A stretch of 64,000 nucleotides of DNA from Scalesia atractyloides (GCA_947069175.1 CAMTDV010000018.1:45210869-45274868); one strand, 5' to 3'. Counted from the first letter of the stretch, positions 21,231 to 33,297 are shown. The notes: generated by a model not told the origin, from the sequence alone. Program-made: numbers and translations.

Positions 21231-22640
21231 AATGAAGCTTGACACGTTCCTTACGACTAAGAGCATCAGCCACGACATTCGCCTTACCCGGATGGTAGCG
21301 AATTTCACAATCGTAGTCGTTTAAAAGTTCAACCCATCGTTGTTGTCTCATGTTCAGCTCCTTTTGATTGAACATATGTTGGAGACTTTTGTGGTCGGTG
21401 ACGTACCATAAAGGTAGTGTCTCCAAATCTTGAGAGCAAAAACTACAGCACCTAACTCAAGATCATGTGTCGTGTAGTTCTTCTCGTGGACTTTCAATTT
21501 TCTTGACGCATAGGCTATGACTTTATCTCGTTGCATAAGAACACAACCAAGGCCTAGGTTCGATGCGTCACAATAGACAATGGAATCCTCGTTGCTATCG
21601 GGTAAAGATAGAATAGGTGCATCACAGAGCTTTTGTTTCAGAGTTTGGAAAGCTTCCTCTTGTTTGGGTCCCCACTCAAAAGGCTTATTCTTTTGAGTCA
21701 AAGCGGTGAGGGGAACCGTGATCTTTGAGAAGTTCGCGATGAATCGACTATAATATCCAGCAAGACCAAGAAATGAGCGAACTTCTATGGGAGTAGTGGT
21801 GTGTGTTCCAATCCTTAATCGCAATGATTTTAGAAGCATCCACATGTATACCTTGCTCGTTGACTATGTGTCCCAAGAATTGAACTTCTTTTAGCCAAAA
21901 TTCACACTTGGAGAATTTGGCATAAAGTTGTTCTTTCTTTAGTAGTTCTATAGTTAATCGAAGGTGTTGTTCGTGTTTGGCTCGAGACTTGGAATAAATA
22001 AGAATGTCATCAATGAAAACAATGATGAACTTGTCCAAATAGGGTTTACAAACCCGATTCATCAAGTCCATGAAAACAGCTGGAGCATTTGTCAAACCGA
22101 AAGGCATGACAGTAAACTCGTAATGACCATATCGAGTGCGAAAAGCAGTCTTGGGAATATCTTCTTCGAGCACACGAAGTTGATGATACCCAGAACACAG
22201 ATCAATCTTTGAAAAGTAACTAGCACCTTGTAGCTGATCAAAGAGATCATCAATGCGAGGTAGGGGATATCGATTTTTGATCGTGAGTTTGTTGAGGTCA
22301 CGGTAATCGATACACATACGAAAAGATCCGTCCTTCTTTTTCAGAAATAGGGCAGGAGCGCCCCAAGGTGAATAGCTCGGATGAATGAATCCTTTATCAG
22401 ATATCTCTTGAAGCTGTTTCGATAGCTCTTGCGTCTCAGACGGTGCAAGACGGTATGTAGACTTAGAAATTGGGTTGGCATCGGGTACTAGATCAATGTG
22501 GAACTCAACTTGTCGCACAGGAGGTAAACCAGGTAATTCTTTAGGAAACACCTCAGGATAATCCTGAACAATGGGAATATCCTGAACAGTTTTGCCTTTG
22601 CCTTTCTCCTCTATGATATTTGCCAGGAAGGCTTTCGTAG
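21231..22640 (-). pseudogene. pol (RT-RH): Element B reverse transcriptase and RNase H
   Basis: RT is in a 267-aa open frame (21748-22551): FPKELPGLPPVRQVEFHIDL, WGAPALFLKKKDGSFRMCID, PFGLTNAPAVFMDLMNRV, and the active site VFIDDILIYSKS with both Asp. RNase H is in 21354-21845 (VYCDASNLGLGCVLMQRDKV, THDLELGAVVFALKIW), then after a frame break in 21426-21231 (DHKSLQHMFNQKELNMRQ, YHPGKANVVADALSRK). There are two frameshifts, near 21790 and 21425. It copies element RNA to DNA and removes the RNA strand. Confidence 0.92.
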
Positions 22641-23060
22641 GTATTTTTGGGCTTGGTTACAGGTCATGAGTTAAAGATTACTTGCAGATTTCTCTCCACG
22701 AACATCTAAGACTTCGCCAGCGAGAAGAGGTATTCGAACTATCTTGTCAAAAAAATAACTTCGGCATTATGCTTGGTTAACCAATCCATTCCTATGATGA
22801 TGTCGAAACTCCGAAGATGCATTGGAGTGAGGTCAATGGGAAAATGGTGGTTATCGAGATTCAATTGGCAATCACGAATGTCAGAATCAAGTTAAGAGGT
22901 TCGCCACTAGCTATCTCGACAGTCAATGGCTTTACTAGTTTAGTTCTTGGCATTGAAAGCAATGGCTCAAAGGCTAAGGATACAAAACTCCTATCAGCAC
23001 CCGAATCGAAAAGGATAGAAGCAGGATGATTGTTGACAAGGAACGTACCTTAACGACTTC
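22641..23060 (-). pseudogene. pol (PR): Element B aspartic protease
   Basis: In frames offset from gag, the minus strand reads NNHPASILFDSGADRSFVSL (catalytic DSG) near 23030-22975, then later GMDWLTKHNAEVI near 22780. It is spread over more than one frame, so it is broken. It links the gag zinc knuckle to RT as in related elements. Confidence 0.75.
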
Positions 23061-24246
23061 GTTATCAGCACGGGCCTCGTTGGCGTTAATATTGAATGCT
23101 CTTCCACGAGCTTGATTGGCATTGGCTAACTTCAGGCAGTTGTTCTTGTAATGGCCCATCTCGCCACAGTTAAAACATGACCCACGTGGAGAGTGAGGTC
23201 GAACGAGATTTGCTTGGGGTTGGACAGGGTTCTGAGCAGCTTGGTTTGGAACAGATCGACAAACGTTGGCCAACTGGCCAAATCTTCCACAAGTCATACA
23301 TTGACGACATGGTTGATGAACTTGGTGGTGACCGTTACACCAATTGCCTAACGGTGCAGTTCCAGCATATGGCTTCCTTACAGGAGGTTGAGCTGGTTGG
23401 TTTTGGGAGCAGTTGGTGCGGGTTGAGCGACTGGAGCGGGTTGTGTAGTAACGACAAAGTTCTGGGAAGCCTTACGCTTCTTCGATTGTTTAGAAGGCTC
23501 AACTTTGTTTCCATTTTGATTCTCTTGAGTGGTTTTGGCGGATGATTTCTTATCACCTTTGCGATGAAGGTTACCCTTTTTGACCGGAGATTCGGTCAAA
23601 GTTGCAGGGTAGCTCAATGGCCTGATGGATAGTGGTTGGGTTACTTCCGGTAACAATGTCCTGAACAGGGTAAGGCAAACCATCGATATACTTTTCGATT
23701 GCCTTATCCAAAGGGTTACCATCGTCGGACAGAGTAAACTCAACTCCTCGTACCGGACAATATAAGCACGATGCTCACCACTATCCAGTTTGAGATCATG
23801 GAATTCGTTTTCGAGCGCCCTCTACTCATGACGAGGACATAATTCCTTCAACATTAGAGCCCTAAGCTCTTCCCATGTTTGAGCTAAAGCTACTTCGGCA
23901 CCTCTATCTCTCATAATACCGTTCCACCATGTAAGAGCTCTCTTTTTGAATACGCTCGACGCAAACTCAACTTTTCGCTCATTCGGGCATTGCACATGAC
24001 GAAAAGCACTTTCAAGGCTCTCGAACCATTGCAGAAGCCCAGTGGCTCCCTCGGACCTAGAAAACGAGAGTGGTTTAGCCGAACAAAATTGTTTATAGTT
24101 GCACTGAGCTGGTGCATTGTTATTGTTATTTTGTTGTTGTTCGCTTGATTAAGTTAGGTCACGAGATTTAGGAGTACCGCAACAATTTGGTGAGCGATAA
24201 TAGCTGCCATTTCAGCATTTTGAGTTGTATCACGTCTAGGAGGCAT
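23061..24246 (-). pseudogene. gag: Element B gag
   Basis: The start is ATG at 24246 (MPPRRDTTQNAEMAAIIAHQ), directly after a T-rich TTTTAG. Pieces in several frames give a capsid (retrotrans_gag) region (ALTWWNGIMRDRG, ENEFHDLKLDSGEHRAY), a Lys-rich stretch (KKGNLHRKGDKKSSAKTTQE), a degenerate knuckle CMTCGRFGQLANVC (His replaced by Gln) and a good one, CFNCGEMGHYKNNC. Stops near 24150 and 23820 and several frameshifts inactivate it. At the position where the array copies have a shared TAG (IA-stop-QF), this one reads IAHQI. Confidence 0.85.
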
Positions 24247-24796
24247 TCTAAAAGAAAACATGGAGGAATATATGTGAGAAAATCAAGAGAGGTGTTGAAA
24301 ATATCGACGAAATAAGGATGGTGGGCATTCATTCGTTTCTCAAAACAAACAAACGACACACTGTGACTAATCAAAGTAAATGGGTCTTTATAATGTATCG
24401 CGAAGACATGCTTTAGCCTATAAGTGGATACTCACCCCAAGAGTTCCCAGGTAAGAGTGACTGGTCCGATTAAGTGGATTTGTACGAACACTCTAACCTT
24501 GGACAGAAAACTCAGGGCACAGGCACCCACCCTTCCAGATTGCATGTGTTCACATTAATAAAACCCAAACTTTGACGAGATTTGAAAACCTTTAAGGCTA
24601 AAAGAGACCGATGATTCATTTTGACTTTTTGCCTTCAATTTTGTCTTGTTTTTGGTAATCACCTAAGGATAGGTGATGGTAGTGTATTAAGAAATAAACG
24701 CAAGTAAACTCGCGTTAGGGTCCTAGGAAGGTTTTAGTCTAGGTCAAAGCATTACTAATAACCTAATTCCCTATAACCAGTGCTCTGATACCAATC
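24247..24796 (-). other. Element B 5' leader with PBS
   Basis: PBS TGGTATCAGAGC (plus 24782-24793) follows the LTR end. The leader contains the family block with CTTACCTGGGAACTC and a donor-like GGGGTGAGT (first intron base 24435). It ends at an acceptor-like TTTTCTTTTAG one base before the gag ATG, so a 188-bp intron (24248-24435) is possible. Confidence 0.75.
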
Positions 24797-24959
24797 TGTA
24801 ACACCACGACCGCGTAAAAACAACAAACCACGGCGGAAACGTCGGGGAGTCACGTTAACAGATTGTTCCAACAACACGTGGTAATTAAAGTTATGTTTTA
24901 TTGAATATTGAAATTTCATAGTTACATTGTGAGCATGCATCGACATTAAACTTGGTTTC

Positions 24960-26931
24960 CTGAAACATATGTGAAAACGAGTCAGCAAAAATATGCCGGC
25001 GAGTACATTGGTTTCGTGAGTGTATCAAATTCATGGTCTTGTATATGTATTGCAATACCTCGCTGACTACTAGAGTCGTTGATTGAAAACCATGTTATCA
25101 AAAGGTACTTGGTATTGCAATGATAACTAACCAACTAAAACAAGTTAGTTATAGTTTATAAAAGACTTGTAGCCATGAATCTTGACCAAAACATTTGTTT
25201 TGTAAATTCGAGTTGTAACCACCTTGAATAAACTTTGTATGGTTTATCTCTTTAATTGAAAATCGTTGTGTTTCATTGTTTGAAAAACTTTGTTTCAAGT
25301 GATGCAAATAACACCACGAATGTAATATGATAAAAGCACTTATATATAAGAAGTACCAGCGGCGTATCCACCATGCTTCTATCACATTACACTTGTTCTG
25401 TTATCTAAATCACTTAACATAAACCAATCGTTCATTGTTTGTATCATATACCAATCGTCCATTGTTCGTGTCATAAACCAATTGTTCATCGTCCGTGTAA
25501 ACAAATTGTCCTTGTTTTAATTGTGAAAACTTTTGGTCGTTTTGGTGAAAACATTCAAACCTGTGTTAACTCGTCTATACCACCAAAGGGTATCTTTAAA
25601 TTGCAATAACAAACAACCAAAGGGTTTTGTTAAAGTAAACAGTTTCGGTCGTTCCCCAAACTTCCCCACAGACACCGGGAAACTTGGTAACGGGATTGTT
25701 AGTCCTATTGTACCATAACTTACTACTGGTCGGCTTGGCCAAAGCTACTGAATGTCATTTGTGTCATGTATATAACACACCAACAAGTTCATTCACATTA
25801 TTGAAATTATCGTGTTTATATAAACCATAGCATTTGTAATTTGAAAACTTGAAAACAATTTAGCACATATGAATCACCCCAAAATATTTGAAAATCATAA
25901 AAGAGAGGAGCTATGTACTCACATAGTCACCACAAAATATTTAAAAAGAGGGGTCTATGTACTCACTTGGGATTGCAAAGTAACCTTGAATTAAAGATCA
26001 AACAAGCTTAAAAGTCCAAGAAAACGTGTCCTAAAACCGAATAACTATGTAAATAACGGGACTTTCGTCGGCGGATCGGATAGAATGAGGTCTTGTAAAC
26101 CAAATGAGTGTTGGAACTCATATGAAATAGTTTAACAAAGTCCACATTCCGATTTGAAAAGATTCCTAAGTGCTTTTGACCCGTTATGACTCGTTAAGGT
26201 AGTTTACGCTACTTTAGCGGATCATTTACGTAAAAACGTGTTCGGATGGTTAGATATGTGTTATGATAAGTCTAATATGTCAAATTAAGTTTAATATAGT
26301 TGCAACATCAGTTTATATGTCAAAACATTGGTCACATATGCTTAAAGTTGATTTATGCGCAAAAAGGGCATTTTGGTCATTTATAGGGCATAATAGACGA
26401 CTTAGCATAACACTAACCAAACGACGTGATCATAAGGTATAACCTCAGAGGGTTATTCCCTATACAACTATTGTCACATATATATGTTTGGTCGGATCCT
26501 ACGATCGACCAAATGGGTCGGATTCGAAAGTCAAAGCGGTGGTCAAGACCGCTCGACTTACGACCCTAAGTAAGCACTAAACTAAAAGTGACGAATTAAA
26601 CATGTTAAACATGTCTAACAAGGTTTATAAAACTTATTTGGTATCAAAACAAAGGGTTTTGATACCCGAAAATAGTTCCATCGTATAATGCGCATTTGCG
26701 CATTATTGACCGGAACTTTGACTCGTCACTACGACTAGTAAACGTGGTAATCATTAGGCACGATCGCTAAGGATCATAACCATCGTGATTACGATCACGT
26801 TGCAAAGTCCAATTGGACTTTGCGTTGACCAATTAATGGTCAAAGCTCAAAGTCAAACACTGTTTGACTTTTAGCTTGAAATAGCTAAATTGAATGAACA
26901 AGGCTAAGTTAGAACACTTACTTGTGCTCAA
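24960..26931 (-). other. Candidate intron inside the element B LTR
   Basis: Donor CACAA/GTAAGTG (first intron base 26931) and acceptor TGCTGACTCG..CACATATGTTTCAG/G (last base 24960), 1,972 bp, on the transcript expected from the TATA box at 27061-27070. The same pair recurs in all full LTRs here. No transcript evidence. Confidence 0.4.
25322..25390 (-). other. Conserved 69-nt stem-loop, element B copy
   Basis: The 17-base arms (minus: GTAATGTGATAGAAGCA and TGCTTTTATCATATTAC) pair throughout, with two G-U pairs, around a 35-base loop. The loop starts TGGTGGATACGCCG and ends in TTATATATAAG. Loop and length match the copies at 45317, 53931, 62563 and 40571. Confidence 0.75.
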
Positions 26932-27060
26932 GGCAGCCAAGGATAAAGAAAAAGACTTAGAAAACTCAGTTGGGAGACCTCTAACAAAGTGGGAGTTCTC
27001 CTCTTAGAGTTATAGAGAGAATGGGAAAGAATGAGCAAGTTGAAATGTGAGATCAAGGTC

Positions 27061-27070
27061 CTATTTATAG
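27061..27070 (-). promoter_or_regulatory. TATA box of element B LTR
   Basis: The minus strand reads CTATAAATAG, about 890 bp from the LTR start. It is followed by CT-rich sequence and the conserved donor site, as in the array LTRs. Confidence 0.6.
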
Positions 27071-28004
27071 TTGTGGAGGGTGAATTTGATGATCACAAGT
27101 GTCAAGGACCATTCTAGGATCATTCCACATGTTCAAAGACGTGTCAAGACCAGGCTAGAACTTGGAGATCACGAATCTTGGGTTTCAAAGCTGTAAAACA
27201 GTTGTCTGCCATTTTCTGCTGTAACTGGGCATCCCCCGTGCGTCACGGGAGATCTTGGTGAGTCTCTCGCATGGCGCCTGGGATTCCTAAGTTTCAGAAT
27301 TTGCAGAACAGGTCCCTGCAGCCTAAAACTTGTTTTTCGACGCGTTTTGGCACTTTTAACATACGTTAACCCCATTTTTAAGCTTTATAAGGAAGATAAA
27401 GCATAGGGAACTTGAAAAATGCTCGGAAACTTTTCGGATGTCGGTTCGTTTGGTCGTACGGTTGCGGTTTCGATTAATTACGACTGAAATCGTAACGAAC
27501 GCGCAATGACCGTAAACGCGTAACGAATGATATTTTTGTATTCCAATCATTAAAATACTAGATTTTAATGATTACATATTTTTTGGATGTGCGTACATGT
27601 TCCGGATAACGATATACGCGAATCAGCATAGTTTCGAAGAATTTGCAGAATTTGCATAAGCGTGTTTTTGTCATACCGAAGCCCTCAAAACTTATTTCTA
27701 AGTCATGTAAAGGGTATTTAGGGTATGTTTAGCTTATGTCGATGTTCCAGAGTGTACGTCGCGATAAACTGATTACGTTTGCGTAATAGTTTGCGATTTT
27801 ACTTCCAGAAGTTGTTTTAAGAGTTCGGAATCGTGCAAGAATTGAATACGTGCAATTGTCATTATAAAATACAAATCTGGAAAATAAAACACAAAAATTT
27901 CATTGATTGTTAAATCATTCGGAATCGTTACACGATCAGATCACCACAAATGTCACACAAATCCACTTAATCGGACCAGTCACTCTTACCTGGGAACTCT
28001 TGGG

Positions 28005-28211
28005 GTGAGTATCCACCTATAGGCTAAAGCATGTCTTCACGATACATTATCAATGCCCATTTACTTTGATTAGTCATTTTGTGTCGTTTGTTTGTTTGAT
28101 GTAACAAACAAATGACCACCATCCTTGCATTTCGTTGATATTTATAACATTTCATTTTGACTATCCAACATACATCTCACTCTCTTTCTCTCATGATTTT
28201 CTCTCTTTTAG
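28005..28211 (+). other. Candidate leader intron before gag (element C)
   Basis: TTGGG/GTGAGTATC donor and CTCTCTTTTAG acceptor enclose 207 bp and end one base before the gag ATG. The same arrangement occurs in B (24248-24435), D (37719-37929), E (46338-46543) and F (54951-55156). Confidence 0.4.
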
Positions 28212-28212
28212 A

Positions 28213-29270
28213 ATGCCTCCTCATCAAAATGTGAATTCGGATGCTGATATGGCAGCTTTGATAGCTTAGCAGTTTGCTGCTGTACTACCCAATCTCATAA
28301 CTCAAATAAACCATGCCAACAATAACGACAATGCACCTGCTGCTTGCAACTTTAAACTGTTTAATTTGGCTAAACCACTCAAGTTTAGTGGTTCTGAGGG
28401 AGCAACTGGGCTCCTATAGTGGTTCGAGAGTCTTGAGAGTACATTCCGTCATGTCCAATGTCCGAATGAACGGAAGGTCGATTTGCTTCAAGCGTGTCCC
28501 AAAAGAGGGCGCTCACGTGGTGGAACGGAGTGGTGAGAGATAGGGGTGAAGATGTTGCTATGGGTCAAACTTGGGAAGAACTTAGGGCTCTTATGATGAA
28601 AGAGTTCTGCCCTTGTCATGAGCAGAGGGCACTCGAAAATGAGTTCCACGACCTAAAGCAAGACAGTGGTGAGCACCGTGCTTACACCGATCGGTATGAT
28701 GAATTAAGTCTGCTATATCCCACGATGATCACGCCTTTGAATTAGGCGATTGAAAAGTACATAGACGGTCTTCCTGACCCAGTTTAGGATATTGTCACCG
28801 GCAGCAACCCTACTTATGTCCGACAAGACATCGAACTAACAGCTACCTTGACTGACTCTCAAGTCAAAAAGGGTAAACTCCACCGAAAAGGTGACAAGAA
28901 ACCGTCTGATAAGTCTCAGAAATGCAAGGGAAACAATGCTGAAACTTCAAAGAAGTCTAGGAAGCGCAAGGCTTCCAAGAACGTCGCTGTGACTACAAGT
29001 GTAATCAGCCTGCTCAACCGTCGGCCAAGAAACAATATGTTGGCAATGCACCTCTGTGCAACAAGTGTAACAGTCACCATCAACCACATTTACAGTTCCG
29101 CATTTGCACTAACTGTGGGAAATCTGGTCATCTTGCCAACACTTGTCGTCTTGCTCGAACCGAGAATCCAGTAGCCCAAATCCCTGCTCAGCAACCTACA
29201 CAACCTCACTATCCACCTGGGTCTTGCTACAATTTTGGGGATCTTACCCACTACAGAAATAACTGCCCGA
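28213..29270 (+). pseudogene. gag: Element C gag
   Basis: Starts MPPHQNVNSDADMAALIA, then the TAG (28267-28269) shared with E and F. The capsid region follows with SGSEGATGLL, another stop, then TWWNGVVRDRG and ENEFHDLKQDSGEHRAYTDR in a shifted frame, and stops in 28744 and near 28786. A basic stretch (KKGKLHRKGDKK, KKSRKRKASKN) leads to two knuckles: CTNCGKSGHLANTC and CYNFGDLTHYRNNC (second Cys replaced by Phe). It would bind element RNA. At least four stops and two frameshifts. Confidence 0.88.
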
Positions 29271-29700
29271 AGTTGGCAAATGCAACCCCATCTCATGGGC
29301 GAGCATTTAACATCAATGCTAATGAGGCTCGGGCTGACAATGAAGTAGTCAACGGAACGTTCTTTGTTAACAACCATCCTGCTTCAATTTGTTTTGATTC
29401 GGGTGTCGATAGAAGTTTTGTATCCCTAGCTTTTGCACCTTTTCTTTCAATGCCTAGAACAAAACTAGGAAAGCCCTTGACAGTCGTAATAGCTAGTGGC
29501 AAACCCCTTAAACTTGATTCTGTCATCCGTGATTGCCAACTGAACCTTAACAACTACCTTTTTACCGTTGACCTCATGGCAACGCAACTCGAGAGCTTTG
29601 GTATCATAGTAGGGATGGACTGGTTATCTAAACACCATGCGAAGGTCATTTGTTCTGATAAGATCGTTCGTATACCCCTTTCGTCTGGTGAAACCCGTTA
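29271..29700 (+). pseudogene. pol (PR): Element C aspartic protease
   Basis: A 142-aa open frame (29273-29701): FFVNNHPASICFDSGVDRSF (catalytic DSG kept), SLAFAPFLSMPRTKLGKPLT, and GIIVGMDWLSKHHAKVICSD. The stop at 29701 follows a deletion of the GETLEVRGEK segment seen in E. The fold looks complete, but it is cut off from gag and RT. Confidence 0.88.
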
Positions 29701-31000
29701 GTAGCCTTAAACTCATGACATGTACCCAAGCCTATAAATACCTATGAAAGAATTATGTTGCTTTGTTGGCATGCATCGTAGAGGACAAAGGCGGGGGTAA
29801 AACTATTAAGGACATCCCCGTTGTTCGGGATTATCCTGAGGTGTTTCCGGACGAGCTACCCGGTTTACCCAATTACATCAAGTTGAGTTCCGTATAGATC
29901 TTGTACCTAGTGCCAACCCTATAACCAAATCTTCATACCGCCTTGCACCGTCTGAGATGCAAGAGTTATCTAAATAGCTTCAGGAGTTGTCTGACAAAGG
30001 ATTCATTCATCCGAGCTTTTCACTTTGGGTCGCTCCAGTCCTATTTGTGAAAAAGAATGATGGATCCTTCCGTATGTGTATCGATTACCGTGAGCTCAAA
30101 AAACTCACGATAAAAAATCGATATCCCCTACCTCTCATTGATGATCTCTTTGATCAGCTACAATGTGCTACATGCTTCTCAAAGATTGATCTACATTCAA
30201 AGTCTCGAGCCGATCACGAGCAACATCTCCGTTTAACGATGGAACTCCTAAAGAAAGATCAACTCTATGCCAAGTTCTCCAAATGTGAATTTTGGCTTAA
30301 GGAAGTTTAATTCTTGGGACATATTGTCAACGAACAAGGTATACATGTAGGTCCCGCCAAAATTAGTGCGATTAAGGAATGGAATACACCTACTACTCCT
30401 ACCGAAGTTCATTCATTTCTTGGTCTCGCGGGTTACTACCGTCACTTTATCGCAAACTTCTCAAAGATTGAGGTTCCCCTCACTGCTTTGACTCAAAAGA
30501 ATAAACCTTTTGAGTGGGGACCCAAACAAGAAGAAGCATTCCAGACCTTGAAACAGAAACTTTGTAATGCTCCTATTTTATCCTTACCTGAAGGTAATGA
30601 CGACTTTTTCTTATATTGTGATGCATCGAACTTAGGCCTTGGCTGCGTTCTCATGCAAAGGAACAAAGTTATAGCCTTTGCATCAAGACAGTTAAAAATT
30701 CACGAAAAGAACTACACCACTCATGATCTTGAGTTGGGTGCTGTGTTTTCGCTCTGTTAATTTGGAGGCATAATCTATACGGCACAAAATGCATGGTATT
30801 CATTGACCATAAAAGTCTCCAGCACATTCTCAATCAGAAAGAACTAAACATGAGACAACGACGATGGGTCGAACTTCTGAACGACTACGACTGTGAGATT
30901 TGCTACCATCCCGGTAAGGCGAATGTCGTAGCCGATGCTCTTAGTCGTAAAGAACGAGTCAAGCTACATTGTGTTCAACTTCGATCTGATATTCAAAACC
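29701..31000 (+). pseudogene. pol (RT-RH): Element C RT-RNase H with deleted RT core
   Basis: RT starts KDIPVVRDYPEVFPDELPGL near 29810, with breaks. It continues in 29987-30310 to CFSKIDLHSKSRADHEQHLR. Compared with E, about 210 bases between KIDLRSG and LIYSKS are missing, including the catalytic FIDD box. A TAA at 30308 (shared with E and F) precedes 30314-30760 (LGLAGYYRHFIANFSKIEVP, LYCDASNLGLGCVLMQRNKV). RNase H breaks at GAVFSLC, then 30793-31041 (DHKSLQHILNQKELNMRQ, ADALSRKERV). It cannot act as a polymerase. Confidence 0.9.
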
Positions 31001-32355
31001 GTATCTCCCAAGCTCAACGTACTTGTTCAGCTTCAACTTGAAACGAAAGAAAATGGGTTATTTTATTATCTGAACCATTTGTGGGTTCCAAGGCAAGACA
31101 ATCTCCGCACCTTGATAATGGATGAAGCTCATAAGTCTCGTTATTCAATTCATCCAGGTGTAGACAAAGTGTACAAGGACCTTCGTAACCAGTATTGGTG
31201 GCCGGGTATGAAGAAAGACACAACCTTGTACGTCTCCAAATGCCTTACATGCCTTAAAGTAAAAACCAAACATCAACGCCCTTCTGGTTTGCTTGAACAA
31301 CCTGAAATTCCGGTTTGGAAATGGGAAATCATTGCAATGGATCTCATTACCAAATTACCGAGCACATCTAGAGGTCATGATGCCATTTGGGTAATCGTTG
31401 ACTGTCTAACCAAGTCAGCACACTTTATAGCAATCCATGAGGATTTCCCTGTTGACAAACTTGCTAAAATCTATGTGGATGAATTTGTATCTCGTCATGG
31501 TGTTCCTTTAGACATCATCTGATCGTGATGCTCGATTCTCATCTCATTTTCGGAGGACCATGCAATCTGCCATGGGAACCAAACTTAACCTGAGCACTGC
31601 TTATCATCCTCAAAAGGATGGACAGTCTGAAAGAACAATCCAGACACTGGAGGATATGCTTAGAGCTTGTGTGATTGACTTTGGTGGTAGTTGGGATTCA
31701 CATCTACCTTTGATTGAATTCTCCTACAATAACAGTTATCACACCAGCACTAACAGGGCTCCTCTTAAAGCTCTTTATGGTCAAAAATGTCATTCACCTG
31801 TTGTTGGAATGAGATTGGTGAATCTCAATTCACCAGACACGAACTCATTCAAGACACAACAGACAAAGTCAAAACAATTCGGGATAATCTCTTGACAGCT
31901 AGAAGTCATCAAAAGAGTTACGCGGACAAAAGACGTAAGCCCTTGGAATTCCAAGTTGTTGATCATGTCCTACTCAAGGTATCCATTGGAAAGGTGTGGT
32001 TAGATTTGGAAAGAAAGGAAAACTTGCACCTAGATATGTTGGACCATTCAAGATCATTGAGAAAATCGGAAAGGTGGCCTACAAACTCAAGCTACTTCTT
32101 GAACTTGGAAATGTTCATCCCACCTTCCACTTGTCCAATTTAAAAATTGTTTAGCTGATGAAAACATCCACATCCCTCTTGATGAAATTCGTGTTAATGA
32201 CACGTTACACTTTGTCGAGAAACCTCAAGCGCAGACGTATACCGATTGTTAAAGTTCGTTGGGAGTCCAAATGCGGCCCAAAGGTTACTTGGGAACGAGA
32301 GGACCAGATGAAGGCGAAATATCCACATCTATTCTCACAAGTTTCCTCTAATTAA
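31001..32355 (+). pseudogene. pol (INT-CHD): Element C integrase and chromodomain
   Basis: 30935-31522 holds the zinc-binding region (HKSRYSIHPGVDKVYKDL, CLTCLKV) and the core (MDLITKLPSTSRGHDAIWVI, then LDII-stop at the second Asp). 31560-31895 has the Glu-bearing KDGQSERTIQTLEDMLRA. The tail lies across 31787-32355, ending in a chromodomain-type PIVKVRWESKCGPKVTWERE and KYPHLFSQVSSN. About 25 bases of the chromodomain (MEILDREVQ in E) are missing near 32225. In chromoviruses this tail targets integration to marked heterochromatin. Confidence 0.85.
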
Positions 32356-33289
32356 ATTTCAGGATGAAATTTCCAAAAGTGGTGGAGACTATGACATCTG
32401 TGTATTTCCATCATTGTACAATTCTGAAAAAATTTTGTATTTAATAAAATTGTGTTTTATTCCAAGATTTATGTATTTATTTATGGCATTTCATATTTTC
32501 AATCCTTATTCACTTTCGATCTTTCAAATCACTTCTAGAAGTGAAATCGCAAACTGTTACGCTATCGTAACCAATTTTACTTGACATACGCTCCAGAACA
32601 ATGACATAAGCTAAAAATACCCTATATATCCTTTACATAACTTAGAAATAAGTTTGGAAGGGTTCGATATGGCAAAAACATGCTTATTCAACTTTAGGGG
32701 CTATTTTGCAAATTTTGCGGAACTATGACGTTACGCGTATTTCATAATCCGGAACATGTACGCAAATCCAGAAATTTTTGTTATAATTAAAATCTTATAT
32801 TTTAATGATTGGAATGCAAAACTATCATTCGTTAGGCATCTGCGGTCATTTGCGCGTTCGTTACGGTTTTCATCGTAATTAACAAAAAACCACAACCGTA
32901 CAACCGAACGAACCAACACCCGGGACATTTTTGGACACATTTTCAGTTCCCTATGTTTTATCATCCTTATAAAGCTTTAAAATGAGGTTAACAGATGTGA
33001 AAAGTGTCAAAATGCGACAAAAACAAGTTAAGGGGCCAATTCTGGAAATTCTGAAACTTCTGCCCCTGCAAGGGCCTTATGGACCATAAGGCAAAACCCC
33101 ATACGGTCCGTAAGGGATGCCCAGGGCAGAAGCTTCCTGTTTGCAACTTGGCAGCTTCTTGTTTACTTCTTTGGACACTAGACACTTGTTATTGCTACAC
33201 TTCTCCAGGTTGCAACACCTCACTAAACACTTATAATGATCCTATAACATCTCCTAACACTTGGAATGATCTTGTGGCTTCAAGAAATC

Positions 33290-33297
33290 TATAAATA
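33290..33297 (+). promoter_or_regulatory. TATA box of LTR A
   Basis: TATAAATA followed by CCCCC, then a CT-rich tract (CTCTTTCTTTCTCTCTTG). Identical in position to 51924-51931 (LTR B) and 60542-60549 (LTR C). Confidence 0.65.

Larger units (their letters stand above)
20669..27957 (-). mobile_element. Gypsy element B (Tekay/Del-like chromovirus), 3'-truncated
   Basis: The minus strand gives 5' LTR (24797-27957), PBS, 5' leader, gag, protease, RT, RNase H and integrase, in the gypsy order PR-RT-RH-INT. It ends abruptly within integrase at 20669, where the copia LTR begins. The rest of integrase, the chromodomain and the 3' LTR are missing. It is the best-preserved pol in the window (intact FIDD in RT). 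Its LTR start abuts the 5' leader of array element C at 27958, so it probably inserted there. Confidence 0.9.
24797..27957 (-). repeat. 5' LTR of element B
   Basis: 3,161 bp. On the minus strand it begins TGTGACATTTGTGG and ends GGTGTTACA. It contains a TATA box (27061-27070), a string of perfect inverted repeats just downstream of a GTAAGTG donor (about 26880-26600), the 69-nt stem-loop at 25322-25390 and an acceptor at 24960. It is related to but clearly different from the array LTRs. Confidence 0.9.
27958..32389 (+). mobile_element. Gypsy array element C, internal region, 5'-truncated
   Basis: Starts at CAAATCCACTTAATCGG, which in element E lies about 345 bases into the internal region. 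The 5' LTR, PBS and first leader bases are therefore missing at the junction with element B. It then has leader, gag, protease, RT (core deleted), RNase H, integrase and chromodomain remnants and a PPT (32375-32389, AAAAGTGGTGGAGAC, weakened). Its 3' LTR is LTR A, which also serves as the 5' LTR of element E. Confidence 0.88.

Noticed and set aside
24782..24793. tRNA gene near the TGGTATCAGAGC motifs
   Set aside because: These are primer binding sites next to LTR ends; no cloverleaf can be drawn around them.
33069..33294. Plus-strand 71-aa ORF and minus-strand 65-aa ORF near the LTR A promoter
   Set aside because: Not conserved in LTR B and C, which differ by indels there; no protein similarity recognised.
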